A stretch of DNA of 23,895 bases. Origin: a virus. Shown here piece by piece: positions 18,901-22,181 of this stretch; position 1 is the first letter of the stretch; each line of letters begins with the position of its first letter. The notes below the pieces were generated by a model that was not told where the DNA came from, searched no databases, and saw nothing but the letters and a program-made list of their open reading frames with translations. The DNA is taken from the IMG/VR virus record IMGVR_UViG_3300009422_000045, positions 1-23,895 of that record; one strand, written 5' to 3'. A program made the position numbers and the translations under genes.

Positions 18901-19947
18901 GCAAGTTTAAATTTTGGTACTCTGGGTGCTAGTGTCACTGGTACAAATGATGCTGGGGCAATTACTGGCAATATTTTTTCTACTACAGCAGTGAACAATG
19001 TTACTGTAACACAAGATTTTGGCGATCTAGGCATACAAACAGCCTCCCCAGAAGACTTTGGTTTCCTTGGTGCCGCGGTCCTGCTACCAGATATACAAAC
19101 TACCAGATTCCAATTGGCAACAGTTCCGTCGAATCCTGATTTCACAATGGTGTCTATCAACAAACAGTATGTGCAATCAAATTTTGATTACAGACTCAAC
19201 GGCAGTATACTAGAATTTGCAAACAGAAACTTCCAAGATAGTGACATTATTACCGTGACATACTTTGGAGGTGCACCAGTGAATCCTTCCATAGGATATA
19301 GAGTGTTCAAAGACATTATTAATAGATATCACTACAAGCGAGTCGCAGAAAAACACAGCACCAAATTAACCACAGCGATTACTAAAGACAGTGTAGAAAT
19401 CACAGTGAATGATGCCACTGTGCTAGGTAACCCTTCACCAACAACCAACACACCTGGTGTAGTTTTTATTGGTACTGAACGTATTGCATTCTTTGAAAAA
19501 GACGGCAACACATTGAAGCGATTATACAGAGGCACTCTAGGCACTGCGGTTCAATCACATGCAACAGGTTTACCTGTTGTGGATGCAAGTGCAATACAAA
19601 ATATACCATACGAGGACACCACAACAACTACAAAATTCACTGGTGATGGATCAACACTAGTGTTTGCCTTAGACTATGTGCCTAGTTCTGCAAACGAATT
19701 GACTGTGTTTGTAGGAGGAGAAACAGTGAGTGGCTATACAGTAGGTTCAGATTCTAGCACCGCATTAACACTGTCTTCTGCACCAGCCTCAGGTGTTGAA
19801 ATAAGAGTGATACGAAAAGTTGGCAGTGTATGGTACGATCAAGGCACATCAACAGCATCAAATGGATTAGGATTACAATCAGCCACTGGTGTTCAGGTAG
19901 AATTTTTACAAAAAGGCTCAAGTTCTTTGAACCTAATAGTTAACTAA
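6910..19947 (+). CDS. 4345-residue mosaic baseplate/fibre-like megaprotein
   Basis: A single uninterrupted frame of 13 kb, coupled to gp6 and in the place of T4 gene 7, although I see no convincing gp7 similarity. The N-terminus (LLPQIFQTEKNKRFINSTLD) and the region around residues 1130-1290 (KRPWESLGFTIKPDYWDTRY, PYTRGNLVLWNDIANG, PETAWRKSSSYRFAEQIAKF) look like a conserved core of marine T4-like structural proteins. Modules in order: cupredoxin-like domain (~158-262); carbohydrate-binding-like W/Y/G patches (~1432-1475, ~1690-1733, ~3433-3469); HGL/D-type beta repeat (~1980-2040); FG-GAP-type propeller (~2160-2680) with a GDGST module inside it; a helical conserved stretch (~2950-3015, and ~3180-3260); glycine-rich GYT repeats (~3332-3410); five more GDGST-like modules (~3634-4345) broken by an RGDLG-type repeat (~3973-4060). 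No signal peptide, transmembrane segment or enzyme signature is seen. Likely a baseplate-peripheral adhesin or giant tail fibre; function inferred from modules and position only. Confidence 0.85.
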   Translation: MSKSTRSSSQLLPQIFQTEKNKRFINSTLDQLIEPSVLDQLNGFIGQKYRQSYNTTEQYLSESTEQRQSYQLEPTVTYKSDGNTIDFASQYIDAVNEIESQGGSNAKHDRLWEQESYAYAPPIDPDKFVNYRQYYWISEGLTPISLLLSSGTKTTIGVTNNSFGAYVFSNKNGQNNPDIIVYKGSTYEFEVDAPGHPFYIKTQYATGTDYQFSNDHVSNNGATSGTVTLKVPASDSSTNAETVLFYQCGNHTAMRGRIIIKDLDDVLFDPAENIIGCKKFTDASGLELTDTINVQITSSSVANYQDKKYFISGVGESITFTDISQHEVVEAYGVEKGEVWDRDGTEGFDTVGFDNSTAQSSSPDYWTIDRSSADLNAWSRANRWVHTQAIQKTESKLNVTIGLPENARAKRPIIEFVPNLELFSHGTTGRLIDIIDSSNTDAFSNVSGAGAYVADGSQLRQNDLICFTADPNTVNKIYRVDFVSVFGLADDSSSVAQVIRLVEHETFTDAQSVTVVSRRGDNKGQPYHIENGAWKKSQQKTKLNQKPLFNVYDTDGNSLGDADVYLSSSFIGSTLFEIATDDTQGTPDTVYGTNVIYERLGLINDLRANDTFNSGTFDYVTEGAIVTKNLRQYFYRIFNSTLNNYEYTNNWKKFIVKNSQKIIRVYESDQDQQYFEIDQYLNPTALSDLTVQVLLNGATTNDYQLTPINDHYYVQTTSIIASGNVITIKAHSLTGTPSGNGFFEVPLGLQRNSQNKNIKKLTLGDMVKHYNLAVNEHPNFVGTAIGGNNSRDLDNVFAYGSLIMQHSGNDSLSHILVKDKSINLIGAMRHSSREYEKFKQSLVDRVRQVSLDGTIAQNFDELIKLINKNKNSTMPFYDTDMLAYGDDQVTLSYTVTDPAIVNYPISASHNLTTLGNKSVYVYLNDVQLTHLADYQFTDTADSAAQNGIEVMTALATNDVIKIVEYTSSDGCFIPATPTKLGLASAWRPEKFTDDTYQPTDSSSEVTGVDVIRGHDGSITVAYGDFRDDIILEFEKRIYNNIKIKFDEEIINLDYGFFRDNEYSSQEILNLLSRDFYNWTGTNGVDYTTNTTYSASNDFTWNYSNYKNKIDQTSLPGYWRAIYRQWFDTDAPHKRPWESLGFTIKPDYWDTRYGTAPYTRGNLVLWNDIANGFIAEGNRKGFYPRYAKGSNFLNVLPVTESGELASPGNAGIINNNTSIPSALKQNWQYGDGGPPETAWRKSSSYRFAEQIAKFLAKPSRYAGLFFDRSRINKNIIGQYVYNSLHRQQVTDYVLPTGAFFTAGYINTVSDYLKSLGYTASTYLADRLDNISIQLSYKLGGFTNKDNMQVAVGSVSPQSTSRGVFLPQQDFSILLYKSAPLVNANYSGVIIQKTDTGYKVSGYANFNRTFTYRKPRQFNDSILIRVGAVTDSFVEWQGGGFYSKGTIAKNQGVFYRAKNAVSSSESFNTDDWAEIGNTLPLKGGVSVKKYKNYNPVTTTIPYGYEFKDVQEVADFLFGYDQYLQEIGFVFDEYINELNQPANWELSAKEFLFWTTQNWNIGSVISLSPAASTLKFQKENTIGDDLTDSDHFYSVLQQDGLPINPNNFATKRQDGIFQLITNPAEDGIYNADIRAVQKEHHLLLENVSQFNDVIFDDIIGNRQDRVKLVGFRTANWNGDLYAPGYILDQGKVADWTPYTDLRIGTNITHQGKYYVVTTNHTTTDNFESRYFTQRASAPVGAMLPNWDSKAEAFKDFYSLDSDNFDAEQQRYAQHLIGYEPRTYFQDLGLNELTQFKFYQGMLKEKGTIGPIEKFKSQPQSGQTSAYNIFEEYAFRVGEYGGHRTDQAFAFVISEKQHDHNRMIYQITEGANADTDTILNVNKNTDLFLKPYAFSGDVFGTIDYTATQNSAENIFKYNMAGYVLPSQVDFTVYNESDLLALDVTAFAEGTTVWIANTNANDWDVKRFSSSNLSTIIYKQFDDVLQITTDGPHGLFTDDYVVITNTNETINGVYKVNLDDSTDDQKTFSVDFAGDFDSTNTIGTIGVLKTIRINTMDDLDSIIPDKGFVIGDYVYVDNNYTLSQPNNGLWQVLQKSTDTSYTNSTVSFDTEYESDAEIGTSVVVDVDNLVLATGASGVNKVFIYIRNQVAEDFYLRNEIELDIANPLGGDKFGQSLASTKTGNRLFAGSPETNDIVRLTLDTTDVQLTRAVTITGGTSGATGKILEVDHNDNVYWVKVTSVANFENEPVSVGDSSSVVSITAVLGTDNTKTGAVHWINQDVNTSFSIKQSIVAPDVNAGGEFGASVAVSGDGTYLAVGAPGGPNDSSAEGRGTVYIYKYAKDGSSTRYDIHQTLVPTNSQLGARFGTDVKFAEDGSALIVTSAQYDNDSTTTDNGRATVYRFKNDAYYEHETLVPQTFDAIEFGTSVAIDSDGSDVVIGAPLYTDTVSTQGGVFHYSLKTSTLQGDGSTTAFESGFAINMSDAVGVFVDDENIAFTNDGSSTPYYILDGSSTGITFSTAPASGSQITISQYQLVETLVSRAPSVNQGFGNTVSIDDNTLIVQSKQGDSKRLTTFDSISTDGSTVLLETTFDNNATKFNDISYDSGQVSVFVKLNTEFQFVQNLTSPVALKSGANFGSSIAISNLSVYVGAKNNDTTFNNLFAGLQSFSNSGQLLTFNKPTTGLGWNNVIEQPNLVDTQKLKSAFTYNIATGTVVNFLSIIDPAKGKLFPQVQEHIKYQVPFDPADYALWDEDHVGEIWLDVSTFKYMWYEQGSLDERLINWGKLHPDSNVEARQWVASSLTPTQYNALTGTNQGDSQGITGTANSKFVTKRVFDDNRSIFVNRYFYWVTNSTTVATGDSVSASQIASSIADPATFTNNFIAMVSNESILLNLDRTQLEENKIGLHFENTTDSDQLQKHTEYALVSKNDPNSAIPQQLVDKFFDSLVGFNTNGKPVPDMTQPEGLRYGSLDRPRQSWYKDKLNALKVIVKFINSKLLLKAYAVEKNLTKFLEFTPLPSAVLGEFDRSVDTEIDLTYIDTDLLDVGYKVLVFTDSDTVDGWAVYTWNGETWIRSSQQTYDTTNYWSYSDWHATGYDKNTVADYVVADERTRLNSTYNKGDIVKVRKSYGGESRFYVKTSASFNTIIIENGTLQLSTRLYDYANNAVGFGATAYASGLYDAEAITELRNILEGVKSWSVDEDANLFNEIFFLGVRIAQVEQKDIDWTFKTSFVKLLNTYSDLEQLREFQIDASASVSEFFREVLPFKTTVREDVTSYKNQDIMQGDITDFDNKSYYDKTIGQYITPALSIDDSTYFDVYDTNPWKQYSDNFKYNIGAIEVGNGGEGYTEAPRITISGGGGSGATAKAIIGDAKVTKITVTNKGSGYTSTPTITVTGGGGSAVTKTATVFAVLENTKVRNIDTTVKFDRINTLKTITNTVILNWTANTSYTAGQNVRYLNEIYRVTNDFTSNSTFISNVTLNDSSSVVSTAPLVRWTATDRIHAYYRPTTGMAGLIGDGSTTINTYAQLMTGIEYLGVKVQSNAFQSASGYDEISFDNNQYDVQTATDDATVGNLDQILDSRTFTTQLGQRAEDINVVGDAFISEYSAHAPEEVIPGGVYDTMDLKVFTRQTDGTSLIVKRAYFGDGSTTVFDTPDLGTSDGLRVFVNNIFKNKDVDYTVNFKTKEITFTTAPAVDAVIGLQAIQVATENLIGKFTFEGGDSVSTFNIPVTFDLITQTYVLVNGEKQTASISVNSDGGTDVTIQDAPDNAHIEIFVFDLATSTKAFSEVVTTEYADIPGFINNAEIEIQIDPANLVLGPHHHKVIVEGVASGTGTNRYRLDPPQVSYFVGDGSTLSFDIPNFPEPSADATIATVEVWKNGIILQAGQDFFLSTTLAGFRAITLDGPLTADDTLAVVYKRNHDYELDAQGVLKIQPGAFGDSSIDNSRIFVTTFANSDQQHIRTQVLAKTAGLNTVSGAVLPEIDRGDLGVSVVNNIDDRGDLTTASASLNFGTLGASVTGTNDAGAITGNIFSTTAVNNVTVTQDFGDLGIQTASPEDFGFLGAAVLLPDIQTTRFQLATVPSNPDFTMVSINKQYVQSNFDYRLNGSILEFANRNFQDSDIITVTYFGGAPVNPSIGYRVFKDIINRYHYKRVAEKHSTKLTTAITKDSVEITVNDATVLGNPSPTTNTPGVVFIGTERIAFFEKDGNTLKRLYRGTLGTAVQSHATGLPVVDASAIQNIPYEDTTTTTKFTGDGSTLVFALDYVPSSANELTVFVGGETVSGYTVGSDSSTALTLSSAPASGVEIRVIRKVGSVWYDQGTSTASNGLGLQSATGVQVEFLQKGSSSLNLIVN
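7381..7695 (+). other. Cupredoxin-like domain with a complete type-1 copper ligand set
   Basis: Residues ~158-262 of the megaprotein form an immunoglobulin-like beta domain with H196 (in GHPFYIKT) and the C-terminal loop C248-G-N-H251-T-A-M254. His, Cys-x2-His-x2-Met is the ligand arrangement and spacing of amicyanin-type cupredoxins. The strand before Cys (VLFYQC) and the one after Met (GRIIIKD) also fit. Copper binding is inference from the motif. Confidence 0.65.
13390..14940 (+). repeat. FG-GAP-type beta-propeller repeats in the megaprotein
   Basis: About six imperfect blades share a pattern of FG-x-S/D-V then G-x-x-L-x-V-GAP: GGDKFGQSLAST, GGEFGASVAVSGDGTYLAVGAP, GARFGTDVKFAEDGSALIVTS, AIEFGTSVAIDSDGSDVVIGAP, NQGFGNTVSIDDNTLIVQS and GANFGSSIAISNLSVYVGA. 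This resembles the FG-GAP/integrin-alpha propeller. Two foreign modules are inserted between blades: a GGTSGATG beta unit after the first and a GDGST module after the fourth. Confidence 0.7.
14281..14505 (+). repeat. GDGST beta module 1, inside the propeller
   Basis: Residues ~2458-2530: GDGSTTAFESGF, a VGVFVDD strand, then ITFSTAPASGSQITISQY. The pattern (GDGST-x3-F, VxVFVxxxx, LTFxxAPxxGxxIxI) recurs five more times near the C-terminus. It is a small beta sandwich seen in many phage fibres by my recollection; it likely provides an exposed face. Confidence 0.7.
16903..17140 (+). repeat. Two tandem glycine-rich GYT beta repeats
   Basis: Residues ~3332-3410 contain two copies of the unit GxGYTxxPxITxxGGGGS: GGEGYTEAPRITISGGGG and GSGYTSTPTITVTGGGG, each followed by an Ala/Thr/Lys strand. 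Similar GYT-x-P-GGGG units occur in other phage and surface proteins and are likely elongated beta structure. Confidence 0.75.
17809..19944 (+). repeat. C-terminal array of GDGST-type beta modules
   Basis: Five modules related to the one at 14281 follow each other with spacers: about 17809-18000 (GDGSTTVFDTPD...ITFTTAPAVDAVIGL), 18022-18230 (GGDSVSTFNIP), 18421-18640 (GDGSTLSFDIP), 19093-19270 (QTTRFQLATVP...NFQDSDIITVTYF) and 19624-19830 (GDGSTLVFALD...LTLSSAPASGVEIRV). A lone GDGSTTI segment at 17431 may be a further degenerate one. The second and fourth have lost the GDGST start but keep the strand order. Confidence 0.65.
18826..19090 (+). repeat. Short RGDLG / FGDLG imperfect repeats
   Basis: Within ~90 residues (about 3973-4060) the unit [RF]G[DTF]LG-x-[SA]V recurs: DRGDLGVSV, DDRGDLTTAS, FGTLGASV, DFGDLGIQT and DFGFLGAAV. 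Two copies contain the tripeptide RGD (R3976 at 18835 and a second at 18877). The spacer residues are Asn/Thr/Ala-rich. I do not know the fold. Confidence 0.6.
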
Positions 19948-19962
19948 AAAAAATTGGAAAAA

Positions 19963-21447
19963 TTATAAACGTCCAACTACAACTTCGATAACGCCTTCAG
20001 CGTCTGAGTTATAGTCTTCTAGTGCTTTGCCGAGCACACAGCCTAGTGTATATTGTGCAGTGTTTAATCTACATGCTACACCTGGTGTGTTTGATGAAGT
20101 AACCATGTCACCTTTAGCAATTGGGCCTTTTACTTTACAAGGCACACGACCAGTAAGTCCTAGCAGTACACCATTTTCTAAATCATTGTTCATGATAAAT
20201 GCTGGATCAGTGGATACAATACCTGCAATCTTTGCATCATGTGTTGATGTGGATTGGGTAATTTCTTGTTCGCCACCAAACACCATCACAGTGCCTGGAG
20301 AGTATTGGGTATCAGCAGTATATTTTTCAGCCAAGTCAGCGTATTGTGCCGCTGTAACTGTACCAGTTATAGTGCCTGAGACACGCAATGCCTCATTTAT
20401 TAATATCTCAGCCGAGTCAGTTGATTGGATTATGTTCACATCCAGTGTGGTAGTGACCAATGAAGTACAATCGGCTATGATTGTGCCACCTGATGTGATT
20501 GTTAAATTTGTGTCATCGCCTTCGATCTTCTCACCAGCACCGAACACTAAACCTTTGTTCGCAGGAATGTGTACATCTGTGTTGGGAGATAAGTTAAGTT
20601 TACCACCTGATGTAATTGTTAAATCTGTGTTGTCTGTTTCAATCTTCTCACCACCATCACCAAAAGCAAGACCAATGTCTACAGGAATAAACACATCTGA
20701 AGTTGCTGCCAAAGTAATTTTTGCACCTGAGGATATTGTTAAGTCGGTGCCATCACTGGCAATTTTTTCTCCTGAGTCTGCGAATCTAAGTTCTTTGCCT
20801 GACGCTATAAGCAATGCAGAAACATCGCCGTCTAGTCTAAACACCTCAGTGGCAGCCCCGCCATCATTGACAGTGAATATTAAATCTTTGTCCGAAGTTG
20901 AATTGGCTACGGTCACATCACCACTTGATTGTGTGGCTGAAAATCCTGAAGCCAGTGTTAAAGTGGTACCAGTTACAGTGGTACCAGATATTGTTGTGGA
21001 ACTTGTTATAGCACCTGACACACTTAAACCATCATCAATAAAGATTGCTGAGCTTCCTTCAGCTTTGATTACTCCAGTAATTAGAAGATCATCATTAATA
21101 GTAACACCAGTTGAATCTGATGATGATATGCTGGTTAAATTTACAACATTGTCTAATGCAAAGGTGACTGAATTACCAGCCACAGTTGGAGTAACTCCAC
21201 TGCCATCACCTTTTATTGTGATATCTGAATCTCCAGGGGTTACACTAATAGTGTTTGATGATGCATCTGATAGTGTAAAAGCACTGTTGACTTCTGAAAA
21301 CTTTGCTATTCTTATACCACCTGCTGTTGAGCCATCATGTACCCTGATGGTATCTAAATCTGTATCAACAGTAACTTCACCAATTGCTCCTGTAAAGGAA
21401 CTATGTTCTGAAGTACTGCCTCTTCTAAATTGTACTTGAGTTGCCAT
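19963..21447 (-). CDS. Tail-fibre-like protein with Mtd-N-type head and beta repeats
   Basis: The start is the ATG at 21447; a TTG two codons upstream is less likely because the ATG follows a perfect TATAAATA by 7 bases and opens directly on MATQVQFRRGSTSEHSSF. That opening, with GEVTVDTDLDTIRVHDGST, is the small N-terminal domain found on many phage fibres and on Mtd-like receptor-binding proteins. The middle holds three imperfect ~40-residue repeats (GEKIASDGTDLTISSGAKI, GEKIETDNTDLTITSGGKL, GEKIEGDDTNLTITSGGTI), typical of trimeric beta fibres. The C-terminus (AQYADLAEKYTADTQYSPGT, VMVFGG, then GIVSTDPAFIMN) resembles a terminal domain common in marine phage fibres, possibly for trimerisation or processing; that role is inference. 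It is the only gene on this strand, convergent with the megaprotein. Confidence 0.8.
   Translation of the reverse strand: MATQVQFRRGSTSEHSSFTGAIGEVTVDTDLDTIRVHDGSTAGGIRIAKFSEVNSAFTLSDASSNTISVTPGDSDITIKGDGSGVTPTVAGNSVTFALDNVVNLTSISSSDSTGVTINDDLLITGVIKAEGSSAIFIDDGLSVSGAITSSTTISGTTVTGTTLTLASGFSATQSSGDVTVANSTSDKDLIFTVNDGGAATEVFRLDGDVSALLIASGKELRFADSGEKIASDGTDLTISSGAKITLAATSDVFIPVDIGLAFGDGGEKIETDNTDLTITSGGKLNLSPNTDVHIPANKGLVFGAGEKIEGDDTNLTITSGGTIIADCTSLVTTTLDVNIIQSTDSAEILINEALRVSGTITGTVTAAQYADLAEKYTADTQYSPGTVMVFGGEQEITQSTSTHDAKIAGIVSTDPAFIMNNDLENGVLLGLTGRVPCKVKGPIAKGDMVTSSNTPGVACRLNTAQYTLGCVLGKALEDYNSDAEGVIEVVVGRL
20500..20800 (-). repeat. Three imperfect ~40-residue beta repeats in the minus-strand fibre
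   Basis: Each unit runs through FxDxGEKI, three to five polar residues, then TDLTITSGGKL and a D-V-x-I-P strand. At DNA level they share blocks such as the complement of ATCTTCTCACCA. They are spaced about 120 bases apart and are a plausible site for repeat-number variation. Confidence 0.7.
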
Positions 21448-21454
21448 GTGCAAT

Positions 21455-21462
21455 TATTTATA
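21455..21462 (-). promoter_or_regulatory. Perfect T4-type late promoter TATAAATA before the minus-strand fibre
   Basis: On the minus strand the octamer TATAAATA reads from 21462 to 21455 and is followed by ATTGCAC and the fibre ATG. It is identical to the T4 late -10 consensus. No Shine-Dalgarno is present. It lies 32 bases from the divergent + strand element. Confidence 0.75.
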
Positions 21463-21494
21463 TCAGAAAAAATAAGTGCTGTTAATTTATCCAT

Positions 21495-21502
21495 ACTAAA
21501 TA
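21495..21502 (+). promoter_or_regulatory. Late-promoter-like element (ACTAAATA) before the 217-residue protein
   Basis: ACTAAATA ends 6 bases before the ATG at 21509 (intervening ATAGGT). It is the + strand half of a divergent promoter pair in the 61-base gap, the longest gene-free stretch in the window. The short AGG in the spacer lies too close to the ATG to be a normal ribosome site. Confidence 0.65.
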
Positions 21503-21508
21503 ATAGGT

Positions 21509-22162
21509 ATGAGCGACTCCGATAATAAAGACTCTGATAAATCTACTATTGTAAAGCCAGATGAACAGCAAGGCTTAGACATTCAAGGTTATATCAAGAT
21601 TTTTGACCCTGATTCAGGCGCTGTATATGTAGACAAAAAGAATGCCATACACTATGAAAACTTTTCTAAATCACTAGCAAATTCTGTGGCCAACAGGACA
21701 ACTGGATACATTGAAGAAATGCATTTTGGTAATGGTGGAACCTCTGTAGATAACACAGGTATTATTACATATCTGACTCCAAACACTACAGGCGCAAATG
21801 CTAATCTTTATAATAGAACATATTATAAAAGTGTAAATGACAATTCATCCTTAAACACCGATATTACAAGAAACAAGATTACTATTGCACATACAGATGG
21901 CACAACATACACAGACACAATTATATCTTGTCTGCTAGATTTTGGTGAGCCTGCAGGACAGTCTGCATTTGATAACACAACCACAGTGAATGACACTTAT
22001 GTGTTTGATGAAATTGCATTATTTTCATGGGAAGGCACAGCGGGTGCTGGTAATTTGTTGACCCACGTGATTTTTCATCCAGTACAAAAATCTTTGAACA
22101 GATTAATTCAAATAGACTACACAATTAGAATACAGAGTTTAACAAACTTTGTTGATGTATAA
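21509..22162 (+). CDS. Conserved-type phage structural protein, unassigned
   Basis: A 217-residue protein without a signal peptide or membrane segment. After a charged start rich in Asp/Lys/Ser (residues 1-20), it has DIQGYIKIFDPDSGAVYVDK, NAIHYENFSKSLANSV, TGYIEEMHFGNGGTSVDNTG and, near the end, LLTHVIFHPVQKSLNRLIQI, blocks that I associate with a virion protein widespread next to fibre genes of marine T4-like phages. The beta-rich composition and the position between two fibre genes suggest a baseplate-fibre connector or collar role, which is inference. It has its own TAAATA element and 19 bases separate it from the next gene. I cannot equate it with a T4 gene; gp8 or gp9 substitutes would be candidates. 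Confidence 0.7.
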   Translation: MSDSDNKDSDKSTIVKPDEQQGLDIQGYIKIFDPDSGAVYVDKKNAIHYENFSKSLANSVANRTTGYIEEMHFGNGGTSVDNTGIITYLTPNTTGANANLYNRTYYKSVNDNSSLNTDITRNKITIAHTDGTTYTDTIISCLLDFGEPAGQSAFDNTTTVNDTYVFDEIALFSWEGTAGAGNLLTHVIFHPVQKSLNRLIQIDYTIRIQSLTNFVDV

Positions 22163-22167
22163 GGAAC

Positions 22168-22175
22168 GGTAAATA
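22168..22175 (+). promoter_or_regulatory. Late-promoter-like element (GGTAAATA) before the 569-residue fibre
   Basis: GGTAAATA ends 6 bases before the ATG at 22182 (intervening TAGACG), in the 19-base gap. An AAGGA at 22161-22165 lies 16 bases from the ATG, too far to act as a standard ribosome site and upstream of the expected transcript start. Confidence 0.6.
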
Positions 22176-22181
22176 TAGACG

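Noticed and set aside
20027-21439. A 470-codon open frame on the + strand, fully antisense to the minus-strand fibre gene
   Set aside because: Its protein has no recognisable domain, no ribosome site or promoter element, and the opposite frame encodes a convincing fibre with head, repeats and tail. Long antisense frames arise easily opposite Thr/Ser/Gly/Asp-rich repeats.
21300-21447. Diversity-generating retroelement, suggested by the Mtd-like N-terminal domain of the fibre
   Set aside because: No reverse transcriptase, template repeat or adenine-variable pattern is visible in the window, and this N-terminal domain is common on fibres that are not diversified.
19963-21508. Invertible fibre cassette (phase variation)
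   Set aside because: I could not find inverted repeats at the two ends by eye, and no invertase gene lies in the window. Reversed orientation alone is not enough.
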